A stretch of 64,000 nt of DNA from Streptomyces amritsarensis. GTDB taxonomy: Bacteria; Actinomycetota; Actinomycetes; Streptomycetales; Streptomycetaceae. Shown here piece by piece: positions 45,879 to 55,547 of the stretch. The stretch spans positions 1 to 64,000 of the forward strand of contig NZ_MQUR01000012.1 in assembly GCF_001953875.1 (NCBI RefSeq), read 5' to 3'. Each line of letters opens with the position of its first letter. Position 1 is the stretch's first letter. Under the pieces are notes generated by a model that made no database searches, was not told the DNA's origin, and saw nothing but the letters and a program-made list of their open reading frames with translations. The position numbers and the translations under genes are program-made.

Positions 45879-47795
45879 GTGCTGCTGACCCGCATCAAGG
45901 GACCGCGCGATCTGGACCGGCTCAGCCAGGAGGAGCTGATCCAGCTCGCCGCAGAGATCAGGTCCTTCCTCGTCGACGCCGTCTCCAAGACCGGCGGGCA
46001 CCTCGGCCCCAACCTCGGCGTGGTCGAACTGACGATCGCCCTGCACCGGGTCTTCGAATCGCCCAAGGACAAGGTCCTCTTCGACACCGGCCACCAGGCC
46101 TACGTCCACAAGCTGCTCACGGGCCGCCAGGACTTCGCCGGCCTGCGCACCAAGAACGGCCTGTCCGGCTACCCCTCGCGCGCCGAGTCCGAGCACGACG
46201 TGATCGAGAACTCGCACGCCTCCACCGTGCTCGGCTGGGCCGACGGCCTGGCCAAGGCCAACGAGGTGCTGGGCCGCGAGGACCACCACGTCGCCGCCGT
46301 CATCGGCGACGGCGCGCTGACCGGCGGCATGGCCTGGGAGGCGCTCAACAACATCGCCGCCGCCAAGGACCGCCCGCTCGTCATCGTCGTCAACGACAAC
46401 GAGCGCTCCTACGGCCCCACCATCGGCGGCCTCGCCAACCACCTGGCGACCCTGCGCACCACGGACGGCTACGAGCGCTTCCTCGCCCGCGGCAAGGAGC
46501 TCCTGGAGCGCACCCCGGTCGTCGGCAAGCCGCTCTTCGAGACCCTGCACGGCGCCAAGAAGGGCCTGAAGGACTTCATCGCCCCGCAGGGCATGTTCGA
46601 GGACCTCGGCCTGAAGTACATCGGCCCCATCGACGGCCACGACATCGAGGCCCTGGAGTCCGCCCTGCAGCGCGCCAAGCGCTTCAGCGGCCCGGTCATC
46701 GTCCACTGCCTCACCCAGAAGGGCCGCGGCTACACCCCGGCCCTCGAACACGAGGCGGACCGCTTCCACGCGGTCGGCGTGATCCACCCGGACACCGGCC
46801 TGCCGGTCAAGACCGCGGCCGCCAGCTGGACCTCCGTCTTCGCCGACGAGATGGTCAAGATCGGCCACGAGCGCGAGGACATCGTCGGCATCACCGCCGC
46901 CATGCTCCACCCGGTCGGCCTGAACAAGTTCGCCGAGGCCTTCCCGGACCGCATCTACGACGTCGGCATCGCCGAGCAGCACGGCGCCACCTCGGCGGCG
47001 GGCCTGGCCACCGGCGGCGTCCACCCCGTCTTCGCGGTGTACGCCACCTTCCTCAACCGCGCCTTCGACCAGGTCCTGATGGACGTCGCCCTGCACAAGT
47101 GCGGTGTCACCTTCGTCCTGGACCGGGCCGGCGTGACTGGCGACGACGGCGCCTCCCACAACGGCATGTGGGACATGTCCATCCTCCAGGTCGTCCCCGG
47201 CCTGCGCCTCGCCGCACCCCGCGACGCCGAGCAACTGCGCGCCCAGCTCCGCGAGGCCGTCGAGGTCAAGGACGCCCCGACCGTGGTCCGGTTCTCCAAG
47301 GGCGTCGTCGGCCCGGCCGTACCGGCCGTCGGCCGCATCGGCGGCATGGACGTCCTGCGCGCCCCGCGCGCCGAGGTCACCCGGCCGGACGTACTGCTCG
47401 TCTCGGTCGGCGCACTCGCCCCGATGTGCCTGGACATCGCCGACCTGCTCGACAAGCAGGGCATCTCCACGACCGTCGTCGACCCCCGCTGGGTCAAGCC
47501 CGTGGACGAGGCCCTGGCCCCGCTCGCGGACCGGCACCGCGTCGTCGTCACCGTCGAGGACAACGGCCGCGCCGGCGGCGTGGGCTCCGCCGTCTCGCAG
47601 GCCCTGCGGGACGCGGGCGTCGACGTACCCCTGCGCGACTTCGGCATCCCGCAGCGCTTCCTCGACCACGCCCTCCGCAAGGAGATCCTGGCCGAGATCG
47701 GTCTGACCGCACCGGACATCGCCCGGCAGGTCACCGGCCTGGTCGCCAAGCTGGACGGCCGCTACGACAGCGAGCCGGCCGCCACCGTCGACTGA
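45879..47795 (+). CDS. dxs: 1-deoxy-D-xylulose-5-phosphate synthase
   Basis: The 638-residue enzyme condenses pyruvate and glyceraldehyde 3-phosphate, using thiamine diphosphate, at the head of the MEP isoprenoid pathway. Visible are [15 protein letters not shown], the TPP/Mg motif GDGALTGG...NDN, and the transketolase pyrimidine domain with AEQHG and [10 protein letters not shown]. The GTG at 45879 has AAGGAGG six bases upstream and is followed by [14 protein letters not shown], the normal start; a longer open frame has no similarity. The 178 bp left of the gene to the xylFGH terminator hold its promoter. Confidence 0.96.
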   Translation: MLLTRIKGPRDLDRLSQEELIQLAAEIRSFLVDAVSKTGGHLGPNLGVVELTIALHRVFESPKDKVLFDTGHQAYVHKLLTGRQDFAGLRTKNGLSGYPSRAESEHDVIENSHASTVLGWADGLAKANEVLGREDHHVAAVIGDGALTGGMAWEALNNIAAAKDRPLVIVVNDNERSYGPTIGGLANHLATLRTTDGYERFLARGKELLERTPVVGKPLFETLHGAKKGLKDFIAPQGMFEDLGLKYIGPIDGHDIEALESALQRAKRFSGPVIVHCLTQKGRGYTPALEHEADRFHAVGVIHPDTGLPVKTAAASWTSVFADEMVKIGHEREDIVGITAAMLHPVGLNKFAEAFPDRIYDVGIAEQHGATSAAGLATGGVHPVFAVYATFLNRAFDQVLMDVALHKCGVTFVLDRAGVTGDDGASHNGMWDMSILQVVPGLRLAAPRDAEQLRAQLREAVEVKDAPTVVRFSKGVVGPAVPAVGRIGGMDVLRAPRAEVTRPDVLLVSVGALAPMCLDIADLLDKQGISTTVVDPRWVKPVDEALAPLADRHRVVVTVEDNGRAGGVGSAVSQALRDAGVDVPLRDFGIPQRFLDHALRKEILAEIGLTAPDIARQVTGLVAKLDGRYDSEPAATVD

Positions 47796-47822
47796 CGCTG
47801 GGTCGTCGCGCGGTTGCACGTC

Positions 47823-47866
47823 ACGGGCCGGGAGATCACTCTTGAGAAGTGGGCCTCCCGGCCCGT
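47823..47866 (+). terminator. long-loop hairpin after dxs
   Basis: ACGGGCCGGGAG and CTCCCGGCCCGT make a perfect 12-bp stem around a 20-base loop, 28 bp after the dxs stop and 35 bp before the next start codon. It could end dxs transcripts or regulate the permease gene. Confidence 0.6.
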
Positions 47867-47900
47867 TCGCGTGCGTCGACACCTGTTCGGAGGTGCGTCG

Positions 47901-49400
47901 GTGAGTAGGGATATGAACAGCCCCTTCCGCACCAAGACGGTGGAGCAGTCCATCCGCGACACGGAGGAGCCGGAACACGCGCTCCGCAAGTCGCTCTCCG
48001 CCTGGGACCTGACGGTGTTCGGTGTGGGTGTCATCATCGGCACCGGCATCTTCGTCCTGACGGGCATCGCGGCCCGGAACAACGCCGGACCCGCCACCGC
48101 CCTCGCCTTCGTGGCAGCGGGCATCGTCTGCGCCCTCGCGGCGCTCTGCTACGCCGAGTTCGCGTCCACCGTGCCGGTGGCCGGATCGGCGTACACCTTC
48201 AGCTACGCCTCCATCGGCGAGCTGCCCGCCTGGATCATCGGCTGGGACCTGGTGCTCGAGTTCGCGCTCGGCACCGCGGTGGTCGCCGTCGGCTGGTCCG
48301 GCTACGTGCGCCACCTCATGGACACCAACCTGGGCTGGACCCTGCCGACCTCCCTGTCCGGCCCCGATGCCGGCGGCCACTTCGACCTGCTGGCCTTCCT
48401 GCTGGTCCTGGTGCTGACGTGGATCCTGGTCGTCGGGACGAAGCTCTCCGCGCGCATCACCGCGGTCGTCGTCGCCATCAAGGTGACCGTCGTGCTGCTG
48501 GTCATCATCGCCGGCCTGTTCTTCATCAAGGCCGACAACTACTCGCCCTTCATCCCGCCGGCCCAGCCCCAGGCCGAGGGCGTCAGCGGCTGGCACGCGC
48601 CACTGGTCCAGCTGCTGTTCGGCTACGAGCCCACCAACTTCGGCGTGATGGGCATCTTCACGGCGGCCTCGCTCATCTTCTTCGCCTTCATCGGCTTCGA
48701 CGTCGTGGCGACGGCTGCCGAGGAGACCAAGAACCCCCAGCGGGACATGCCGCGCGGCATCCTGGGCTCGCTGCTCATCTGCACCGTGCTCTACGTCGCG
48801 GTGACCCTCGTGGTCACCGGCATGCAGAAGTACTCGGAGATGTCGCCGACCGCGCCGCTCGCCGAGGCCTTCAAATCGGTCAACCAGCCGTTCTTCTCGG
48901 GCGCCATCAGTCTCGGAGCGTCCGTCGGCCTGATCACGGTCTGCATGATCCTGCTGCTCGGCCAGACCCGCGTGTTCTTCGCCATGAGCCGTGACGGACT
49001 GCTGCCCCGGGTCTTCTCCGTGACCCACCCGAAGTACCGCACCCCCTACCGGGCGACCGTCCTGCTCGGCGGGATCATCGCGATCGTCGCGGGCTTCACC
49101 AGCCTGGAGAGCCTCGCGGAACTGGTCAACATCGGCACCCTGTTCGCCTTCGTGGTGGTCGCGCTCGGCGTGATCGTCCTGCGCCGGACCCGCCCCGACC
49201 TGCACCGGTCCTTCCGGACCCCGTGGGTGCCGTTCATCCCGATCCTGTCGATCGCGGCCTCGCTGTGGCTGATGCTCAACCTGCCGGCCGAGACCTGGCT
49301 GCGCTTCGGCATCTGGATGGCCATCGGCGTCGTCGTCTACTTCCTCTACGGACGCCAGCACAGCCGTCTCGGGAAGGTCGGCGCGGACGCCACGTACTGA
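47901..49400 (+). CDS. APC superfamily amino acid permease
   Basis: The 499-residue protein has twelve predicted helices with the APC/CAT-type GVGVIIGTGIFVLTGIAA segment near residue 47 and FIGFDVVATAAEETKNPQRDMP near residue 270. It resembles cationic amino acid transporters. It probably imports amino acids by proton coupling. The GTG at 47901 follows GGAGG at about 7 bp; an ATG four codons later is possible. From memory the S. coelicolor counterpart next to dxs is SCO6014. Confidence 0.88.
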   Translation: MSRDMNSPFRTKTVEQSIRDTEEPEHALRKSLSAWDLTVFGVGVIIGTGIFVLTGIAARNNAGPATALAFVAAGIVCALAALCYAEFASTVPVAGSAYTFSYASIGELPAWIIGWDLVLEFALGTAVVAVGWSGYVRHLMDTNLGWTLPTSLSGPDAGGHFDLLAFLLVLVLTWILVVGTKLSARITAVVVAIKVTVVLLVIIAGLFFIKADNYSPFIPPAQPQAEGVSGWHAPLVQLLFGYEPTNFGVMGIFTAASLIFFAFIGFDVVATAAEETKNPQRDMPRGILGSLLICTVLYVAVTLVVTGMQKYSEMSPTAPLAEAFKSVNQPFFSGAISLGASVGLITVCMILLLGQTRVFFAMSRDGLLPRVFSVTHPKYRTPYRATVLLGGIIAIVAGFTSLESLAELVNIGTLFAFVVVALGVIVLRRTRPDLHRSFRTPWVPFIPILSIAASLWLMLNLPAETWLRFGIWMAIGVVVYFLYGRQHSRLGKVGADATY

Positions 49401-49439
49401 CCGCGCGGTTACGCCATACGGCGCGGACGCGCGAACGCC

Positions 49440-49477
49440 GGAGCCGGCCGTACGGGTTCACCCGTACAGCCGGCTCC
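49440..49477. terminator. bidirectional hairpin terminator
   Basis: GGAGCCGGCCGTACGGG and CCCGTACAGCCGGCTCC pair over 17 positions with one mismatch and a TTCA loop. It sits between two convergent genes. Confidence 0.85.
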
Positions 49478-49497
49478 GTGTCCGCCCAGGGGTCCCG

Positions 49498-50538
49498 TCA
49501 GCCCTTGGCGGGGGACTCCTTCGCGGAGGCGGGAACCTTCTCGTCCTTGCGCAGGGCGTCCCACAGCTGGGTGGCCTGCGGCTCGGCCACCACCACACGG
49601 TTGGGATCCACCTTGTCGTAGGCGACCGGCAGCATGATGGTCTCCATCGTCTCCGGGTCGACGCCCTTCATGCTCTGCGCGAAGTCCGACAGCGCGGTCA
49701 GCGAGGCCAGATCGGAGTCGGTGGTCAGCGACTTGGTGCCGGCGTCCGCGAGCTTGTAGAGCCGCGCCGGGTTGCCGAGCGCGTCCTGCTTCTTGATCTC
49801 CGCCAGCATCGCCAGCATGAACTGCTGCTGCAGGCCTATGCGTCCGAGGTCGCTGCCGTCGCCGTAGCCGTACCGGGTACGGACGAACTTCAGCGAGTCG
49901 GTGCCGTTCAGCCGGTGCGTACCGGCGTCGAGCTTCAGACCGCCCTTGGCGCCGCTCATCGGCTTGTCCAGGGTGACGGTGACCCCGCCCAGGGCGTCCA
50001 CCAGGCCCTTGAAGCCGGCGAAGTCCACCTCGACGAAGTGGTCCACACGCACACCGGACATCTGCTCGACGGTGTTGACCACGCAGGCCGGGCCGGCCAG
50101 CGCGTAGACGGAGTTGAACATGACCCGCTTCGCGGACGGCACCGACTTGCCGTCGCGGTCCTTGCACTCGGGCCGGGTGATCAGGGTGTCGCGGGGGATG
50201 CTCACCGCGGTGGCCCTGGCCCGGCCCTCGGGTATGTGCACCAGCATCGCGGTGTCCGAGCGGGCCCCGCTGACCGATCCGTGGTCGAGGTCGCCGTTGG
50301 CCCCGGCCCGCGAGTCGGAGCCGAGCACCAGGATGTTCTGCGCGTTCGCGGCCACCTTGGCGGGCCGGTTGTCCCCGATCGCCTGGTCCAGGTCGACGCT
50401 GTCGATGTTGCCGTTGAGGTGGCTGTAGGTCCACCAGCCGGCTCCGGCCGCGCCCAGGATCAGCACGGCGACCAGCAGCAGGGTGATCCGCAGAATGCGG
50501 CGTCGGCGGCGCCCGGGCCGCGCGTGCGTTTCCGTCAT
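49498..50538 (-). CDS. LytR-CpsA-Psr family cell envelope glycopolymer transferase
   Basis: The 346-residue protein has a short Arg-rich cytoplasmic tail, one membrane helix (about 15-37) and an extracellular LCP domain. Conserved residues include LGSDSRAG, SDTAMLVHI, SIPRDT and KFVRTRYGYGDGSDLGRIGLQQQF. LCP enzymes attach teichoic-acid-like or other glycopolymers to peptidoglycan or protein. The gene lies on the same strand as fadBA but beyond a strong hairpin. Confidence 0.9.
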   Translation of the reverse strand: MTETHARPGRRRRRILRITLLLVAVLILGAAGAGWWTYSHLNGNIDSVDLDQAIGDNRPAKVAANAQNILVLGSDSRAGANGDLDHGSVSGARSDTAMLVHIPEGRARATAVSIPRDTLITRPECKDRDGKSVPSAKRVMFNSVYALAGPACVVNTVEQMSGVRVDHFVEVDFAGFKGLVDALGGVTVTLDKPMSGAKGGLKLDAGTHRLNGTDSLKFVRTRYGYGDGSDLGRIGLQQQFMLAMLAEIKKQDALGNPARLYKLADAGTKSLTTDSDLASLTALSDFAQSMKGVDPETMETIMLPVAYDKVDPNRVVVAEPQATQLWDALRKDEKVPASAKESPAKG

Positions 50539-50573
50539 GGGGGTGAATCTTAGACAGGTATTCGAACGGCCGA

Positions 50574-50599
50574 GGCCCGCTCCCCGGAGGGAGCGGGCC
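50574..50599 (-). terminator. hairpin terminator of fadBA
   Basis: GGCCCGCTCCC and GGGAGCGGGCC form a perfect 11-bp stem with loop CGGA, 32 bp past the fadB stop on the minus strand. Confidence 0.8.
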
Positions 50600-50630
50600 C
50601 CGGCTGTCGAACAGCCGCCTGCGGTCCGGA

Positions 50631-52760
50631 CTAGGCCGGGACGCTCGCGATGCCGGGGGCGAGGAACTTCTTGCCGTTCACCCGCTCCGAGACGCCCTCA
50701 CGGTCCAGGTACGGCGTGATGCCGCCCAGGTGGAAGGGCCAGCCGGCGCCGGTGATGAGGCAGAGGTCGATGTCCTGGGCCTCGGCCACGACACCCTCCT
50801 CCAGCATCAGGCCGATCTCCTGCGCCACCGCGTCCAGGACACGGATCCGGACCTGCTCCTCGGTCAGGACGGAGTCGCCCTGGACCAGGAGCGCGGCGAC
50901 CTCGGGGTCCAGCTCCGGCTTGCCGGAATCGTAGACGTAGAAGCCGCGCTTGCCCGCCTCGACCACGCGCTTGAGGTTCGGCGAGACGGTGAAGCGCTCC
51001 GGGAAGGAGCGGTTCAGGGTCTCCGAGACGTGCAGGCCGATCGCCGGGCCCACGAGCTCCAGCAGCACCAGCGGGGACATCGGCAGGCCGAGCGGCTCGA
51101 TGGCCTTCTCCGCCGTGGCGACCGGGGTGCCCTCTTCGATGACGTTCTGGATCTCGCCCATGAAGCGGGTCAGGATGCGGTTCACGACGAACGCCGGGGC
51201 GTCCTTGGTGAGCACCGCGGTCTTCTTCAGCTTCTTGGCGACACCGAAGGCCGTGGCCAGCGAGGCGTCGTCGGTCTGCTCGCCGCGCACGATCTCCAGC
51301 AGCGGGAGGATCGCGACCGGGTTGAAGAAGTGGAAGCCGACCACGCGCTCCGGGTTGCGGAGCTTGGAGGCCATCTCCGACACCGACAGCGAGGAGGTGT
51401 TGGTGGCGAGGATCGCGTGCGCCGGGGCGACCGCCTCGACCTCGGCGAACACCTTCTGCTTGACGGACATCTCCTCGAACACGGCCTCGATGATGAAGTC
51501 CGCGTCCGCGAAGCCCTCGGCCTTGTCCAGGACACCGCTCACCAGGGCGGTCAGGCGGTTGGCCTTGTCCTGGTTGATGCGGCCCTTGCCGAGCAGCTTC
51601 TGGATCTCGGCGTGGACGTAGCCGACGCCCTTGTCCACGCGCTCCTGGTCGATGTCGGTGAGGACCACCGGCACCTCCAGGCGGCGCAGGAACAGCAGCG
51701 CCAGCTGCGAGGCCATCAGGCCCGCGCCGACGACGCCGACCTTGGTGACCGGGCGGGCCAGGGACTTGTCCGGGGCGCCGGCCGGGCGCTTGGCGCGCTT
51801 CTGGACCAGGTTGAAGGCGTAGATGCCCGAGCGCAGTTCGCCGCCCATGATGAGGTCGGCCAGGGCCGTGTCCTCGGCGTCGAAGCCGGCCTGGAGGTCA
51901 CCGTCCTTGGCAGCGGCGATGATGTCCAGCGCGCGGTAGGCGGCCGGGGCGGCGCCGTGCACCTTGGAGTCCGCGATGAAGCGGCCCTTGGCGACGGCCG
52001 CGTCCCAGGCCTCGCCGCGGTCGATCTCGGCGCGGACGACCTCGGTGGTGCCGTTCAGGACGTTCGCGGTCCACAGGAGCGACTGCTCCAGGAAGTCCGC
52101 GCCCTCGAAGATCGCGTCGGCGATACCGAGCTCGAAGACCTGCTTGCCCCCCAGCTGCCGGTTCTGGTTCAGCGAGTTCTCGATGATGACCGAGACCGCG
52201 CGCTCGGCGCCGATCAGGTTCGGCAGGATGGCGCAGCCGCCCCAGCCGGGAACCAGGCCGAGGAAGACCTCGGGCAGCGAGAAGGCCGGGATGGCCTTGG
52301 ACACGGTGCGGTAGCTGCAGTGCAGACCGACCTCGACGCCGCCGCCCATCGCCGCGCCGTTGTAGTACGCGAAGGTCGGGACGGCCAGCGCCGAGAGGCG
52401 CTTGAAGACGTCGTGGCCGCCCTTGCCGATGGCGAGCGCCTCGTCGTGCTTCTTCAGCAGCTCGACGCCCTTGAGGTCGGCGCCGACCGCGAAGATGAAC
52501 GGCTTGCCGGTGATGCCCGCACCGACGATGGTGCCGGCGGCGGCCTCCTGCTCGACCTGGTCGATCGCCGCGTTCAGGTTGGCGAGGGACTGCGGGCCGA
52601 AGGTGGTCGGCTTGGTGTGGTCGAAGCCGTTGTCCAGCGTGATGAGCGCGAAGCGCCCGGCGCCGAACGGCAGGTCCAGGTGGCGGACGTGCGCGGACGT
52701 GACGACCTCGTCCGGGAACAGCTCGGCCGCGCCCTTCAGGAGCTCAGCGGTGGTGCTCAC
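50631..52760 (-). CDS. fadB: beta-oxidation multienzyme alpha subunit (enoyl-CoA hydratase / 3-hydroxyacyl-CoA dehydrogenase)
   Basis: The 709-residue fusion has a crotonase domain (about 1-310) with catalytic glutamates in GGGVEVGLH (Glu143) and LPEVFLGLVPGWGG (Glu164). A linker and a 3-hydroxyacyl-CoA dehydrogenase domain follow, with NAD motif GAGLMA (345-350) and the catalytic His in VGFHFFNP. It hydrates trans-2-enoyl-CoA and oxidises the 3-hydroxy product. Its GTG overlaps the thiolase stop by four bases. From memory this is SCO6026. Confidence 0.93.
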   Translation of the reverse strand: MSTTAELLKGAAELFPDEVVTSAHVRHLDLPFGAGRFALITLDNGFDHTKPTTFGPQSLANLNAAIDQVEQEAAAGTIVGAGITGKPFIFAVGADLKGVELLKKHDEALAIGKGGHDVFKRLSALAVPTFAYYNGAAMGGGVEVGLHCSYRTVSKAIPAFSLPEVFLGLVPGWGGCAILPNLIGAERAVSVIIENSLNQNRQLGGKQVFELGIADAIFEGADFLEQSLLWTANVLNGTTEVVRAEIDRGEAWDAAVAKGRFIADSKVHGAAPAAYRALDIIAAAKDGDLQAGFDAEDTALADLIMGGELRSGIYAFNLVQKRAKRPAGAPDKSLARPVTKVGVVGAGLMASQLALLFLRRLEVPVVLTDIDQERVDKGVGYVHAEIQKLLGKGRINQDKANRLTALVSGVLDKAEGFADADFIIEAVFEEMSVKQKVFAEVEAVAPAHAILATNTSSLSVSEMASKLRNPERVVGFHFFNPVAILPLLEIVRGEQTDDASLATAFGVAKKLKKTAVLTKDAPAFVVNRILTRFMGEIQNVIEEGTPVATAEKAIEPLGLPMSPLVLLELVGPAIGLHVSETLNRSFPERFTVSPNLKRVVEAGKRGFYVYDSGKPELDPEVAALLVQGDSVLTEEQVRIRVLDAVAQEIGLMLEEGVVAEAQDIDLCLITGAGWPFHLGGITPYLDREGVSERVNGKKFLAPGIASVPA

Positions 52761-53983
52761 TTGGAGTCTCCCTCGGCGTTGAAGTTCGGGTTCTCCCAGA
52801 TGACCGTGGCGCCCATGCCGAAGCCCACGCACATGGTGGTCAGGCCGTAGCGGACGTGCGGCTGCTCCTCGAACTGGCGGGCCAGCTGCGTCATCAGGCG
52901 CACGCCGGAGGAGGCCAGCGGGTGGCCGAAGGCGATGGCGCCGCCGTACTGGTTCACGCGGGCGTCGTCGTCGGCGATGCCGTAGTGCTCCAGGAAGGCC
53001 AGCACCTGCACGGCGAAGGCCTCGTTGATCTCGAACAGACCGATGTCGTCGATCGTCAGACCGGCCTGGGCCAGGGCCTTCTCGGTGGCCGGGATCGGGC
53101 CGTAGCCCATGACCTCCGGCTCGACACCCGCGAAGGAGTAGGAGACGAGGCGCATCTTGACCGGGAGGTTGTTCTCGCGGGCGAAGTCCTCGGACGCGAT
53201 GATCGCGGCGGTGGCACCGTCGTTGAGACCGGCGGCGTTGCCCGCGGTGACCCGGCCGTGCGTACGGAACGGGGTCTTCAGGTTCGCCAGGTTCTCCAGC
53301 GTGGTGCCCGGGCGCATCGGCTCGTCGGTGGTGACCAGGCCCCAGCCCGTCTCGCCCGCCGCCTCGTTGGTGTTGCGCACCGAGATCGGGACCAGGTCCT
53401 GCTGGATCTTGCCGTCGGCGTACGCCTTGGCGGCCTTCTCCTGCGAGCGCACGGCGTACTCGTCGGCGCGGAGCTTGGTGATCGTCGGGTACCGGTCGTG
53501 CAGGTTCTCGGCGGTCATGCCCATGAACAGGGCGGACTCGTCGACCAGCTTCTCCGAGACGAAGCGCGGGTTCGGGTCCACGCCCTCGCCCATGGGGTGG
53601 CGGCCCATGTGCTCGACACCGCCGGCGAGGGCGACGTCGTACGCACCGAAGGCCACACCGCCCGCGACGGCGGTCACGGCGGTCAGCGCGCCGGCGCACA
53701 TGCGGTCGATGGAGTAGCCCGGGACGGACTGCGGGAGGCCCGCGAGGATGCCGGCCGTGCGGCCCAGGGTCAGGCCCTGGTCGCCGATCTGCGTGGTCGC
53801 GGCGATGGCGACCTCGTCGATCTTCTTGGGGTCCAGATCCGGGTTGCGGCGCAGCAGCTCCCGGATCGCCTTCACGACGAGATCGTCGGCGCGGGTCTCG
53901 TTGTAGATGCCCTTCGGGCCCGCCTTGCCGAACGGGGTGCGGACGCCGTCGACGAAGACGACGTCCCTGACGGTACGAGGCAC
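52757..53983 (-). CDS. fadA: acetyl-CoA C-acyltransferase (beta-oxidation thiolase)
   Basis: The 408-residue thiolase has the acylated Cys in DRMCAGALTAV, the His in GGAIAFGHPLASSG and the C-terminal Cys in TTMCVGFGMG. It cleaves 3-ketoacyl-CoA as partner of FadB. The GTG start fits GGAGGAGA about ten bases upstream; longer frames extend past this without similarity. First gene of the fadAB operon. Confidence 0.94.
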   Translation of the reverse strand: MPRTVRDVVFVDGVRTPFGKAGPKGIYNETRADDLVVKAIRELLRRNPDLDPKKIDEVAIAATTQIGDQGLTLGRTAGILAGLPQSVPGYSIDRMCAGALTAVTAVAGGVAFGAYDVALAGGVEHMGRHPMGEGVDPNPRFVSEKLVDESALFMGMTAENLHDRYPTITKLRADEYAVRSQEKAAKAYADGKIQQDLVPISVRNTNEAAGETGWGLVTTDEPMRPGTTLENLANLKTPFRTHGRVTAGNAAGLNDGATAAIIASEDFARENNLPVKMRLVSYSFAGVEPEVMGYGPIPATEKALAQAGLTIDDIGLFEINEAFAVQVLAFLEHYGIADDDARVNQYGGAIAFGHPLASSGVRLMTQLARQFEEQPHVRYGLTTMCVGFGMGATVIWENPNFNAEGDSK

Positions 53984-54314
53984 GTTGGCTCTCCTCCAGG
54001 TGCGGGATGGCACTGCTGCGCGGGGGCGCGTTCGGCATACGTTGCTGAGCGCCCGCTCACCCGACCATGCTACTTGCGGGTAACCAATGTGCACACCCCC
54101 TCCCCGAGGAGCGGCGAAGGTCACACCGCCGGACGATCCCGTGAGCCCCTCGCGCCCCCGTAGTGCGCCCGGCCGATCGGCATGCGGGGCGCACTCGTAC
54201 GGGTCGCCGGCCGCGCCGGCCCGGTCACGTCGGTGGCGTCGGGCCCGGGCCCGGGCGAACGCTGGGGCGGCCCGGGCGCCCGCCCGGGACCCACCGGCGA
54301 AAACGGAGCCATCG

Positions 54315-55508
54315 ATGGCGTTCCAGACAACCTCCAAGGACCATTACGTCGACCACAGGTCGAGCATCCCGGTCAACGACGGGCAGATCGTCAAGCTCTT
54401 CGTACGGGAGCGCAGGCCCGTGAGCGGCCCGCGCAAGCCCGTCCTGATGCTGCACGGCCGCAGCGTCCCGGCCGTGGCGGGCTTCGACCCCCCGAACAAG
54501 AACTACAGCTGGGCCGAGCAACTCGCCAGGGCGGGCTACGACGTCTTCGTGATGGAGCTCCAGGGGTCCGGCCTGTCGGCCCATCCGGCGGTGATGGACG
54601 AACCGCTCAACGTCAGCCCCGTGCAGCGCCCGCTGCTCTCGCCCAACCCGATCCCCCCGGCCGACCTGCCGACCCCGGACACCCCCGCGAAGTACCCCCA
54701 CCAGCTGAACAACTCCCAGAGCGACTGGGACGAGGTCGACACGGTCGTCGAGTACATCCGCAAGGAGATCGGCGATCCCACGGCCAAGATCGACCTGATC
54801 GGCTGGTCCGCGGCCGCGCAGCAGCTCGGGCCGTACACGATCCAGCACGCCGACAAGGTCAAGAGCCTCTTTCTGGCGGCGCCGATCTTCCCGCCCAACG
54901 GAAGGGCCAGCAAGGAGAACACCGACTTCGGCGCGCCGGTGGACATGCCGGTGGGCACCCCGGCGGCGGCCTTCGGCTACCCGATGTCCGTCACCTCGAA
55001 GAACGGGCTCGCGGCGTCGTGGGCCAGGGACCTGAAGTGTCCGGACCAGCGTGAGAACGGTGTGCTCGACGAGGTGTGGAAGGCGATCCAGGACGTCGAC
55101 GCGCTCGGTGCCACGTGGGGCGGTCCGACGCCCGGAGCACCGACAGGGTTCGTCAGGGTGCGGAACTCGTACTGGTGGGGGTGGAACTCCACGACCGTGC
55201 CGCTGCACAACGTCCTCGGCCAGACGGTGCCCGTCTGCCTCGTGTACGGGGAGCACGACTCCATCGTGAACACGGCGCCGGACCTGGGGCTGCTGTACTT
55301 CTCGGTGCCCGAGCTGTACCGGTTGATCCCAGGGAAGAAGAAGCTGATGTTCCGGCTCGCCTGCGCGGGTCACCAGATCGTCTGGGAGCGGGCGGCGACC
55401 CACCTCCACGCCATGTCGGAGCAATGGCTCAAGAACGGCAAGGTGTTCGGCGAGAAGGGCGGGAGCTTCTACCGGGACGAGGACGGGGTCCTCACTTCGC
55501 AGGAGTGA
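54315..55508 (+). CDS. alpha/beta hydrolase family protein
   Basis: The 397-residue protein has an oxyanion-type HGRSVPAVAG segment near 55, the nucleophile elbow GWSAAAQ (Ser near 173), an acid in VYGEHDSIVNT and a late His in CAGHQIVW. No signal peptide is seen. A long cap insert with PPADLPTPDTPAKYPHQLNN separates the core strands. The family has esterases, lipases and epoxide hydrolases; the substrate is not evident. ATG 54315 is used, with CGGAG nearby, because the 76 codons upstream lack similarity and are very Arg/Pro-rich. Confidence 0.8.
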   Translation: MAFQTTSKDHYVDHRSSIPVNDGQIVKLFVRERRPVSGPRKPVLMLHGRSVPAVAGFDPPNKNYSWAEQLARAGYDVFVMELQGSGLSAHPAVMDEPLNVSPVQRPLLSPNPIPPADLPTPDTPAKYPHQLNNSQSDWDEVDTVVEYIRKEIGDPTAKIDLIGWSAAAQQLGPYTIQHADKVKSLFLAAPIFPPNGRASKENTDFGAPVDMPVGTPAAAFGYPMSVTSKNGLAASWARDLKCPDQRENGVLDEVWKAIQDVDALGATWGGPTPGAPTGFVRVRNSYWWGWNSTTVPLHNVLGQTVPVCLVYGEHDSIVNTAPDLGLLYFSVPELYRLIPGKKKLMFRLACAGHQIVWERAATHLHAMSEQWLKNGKVFGEKGGSFYRDEDGVLTSQE

Positions 55509-55547
55509 GGACCCCGCCGGTCCGGCTCGGCGTCGGCCGCGGCCCGG

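Noticed and set aside
45579..49361. 1260-codon antisense frame across dxs and the permease
   Set aside because: Shadow frame with Asp/Gly/Val repeats. Both sense genes are well supported.
50631..54038. A single 1135-residue fusion of thiolase and FadB regions
   Set aside because: The upstream part is an out-of-frame reading of fadA. Conserved starts and a GTGA overlap show two separate genes.
54087..54314. N-terminal extension of the alpha/beta hydrolase
   Set aside because: Extremely Arg/Pro/Ala-rich with poor bias. The conserved protein begins at 54315 with a ribosome site.
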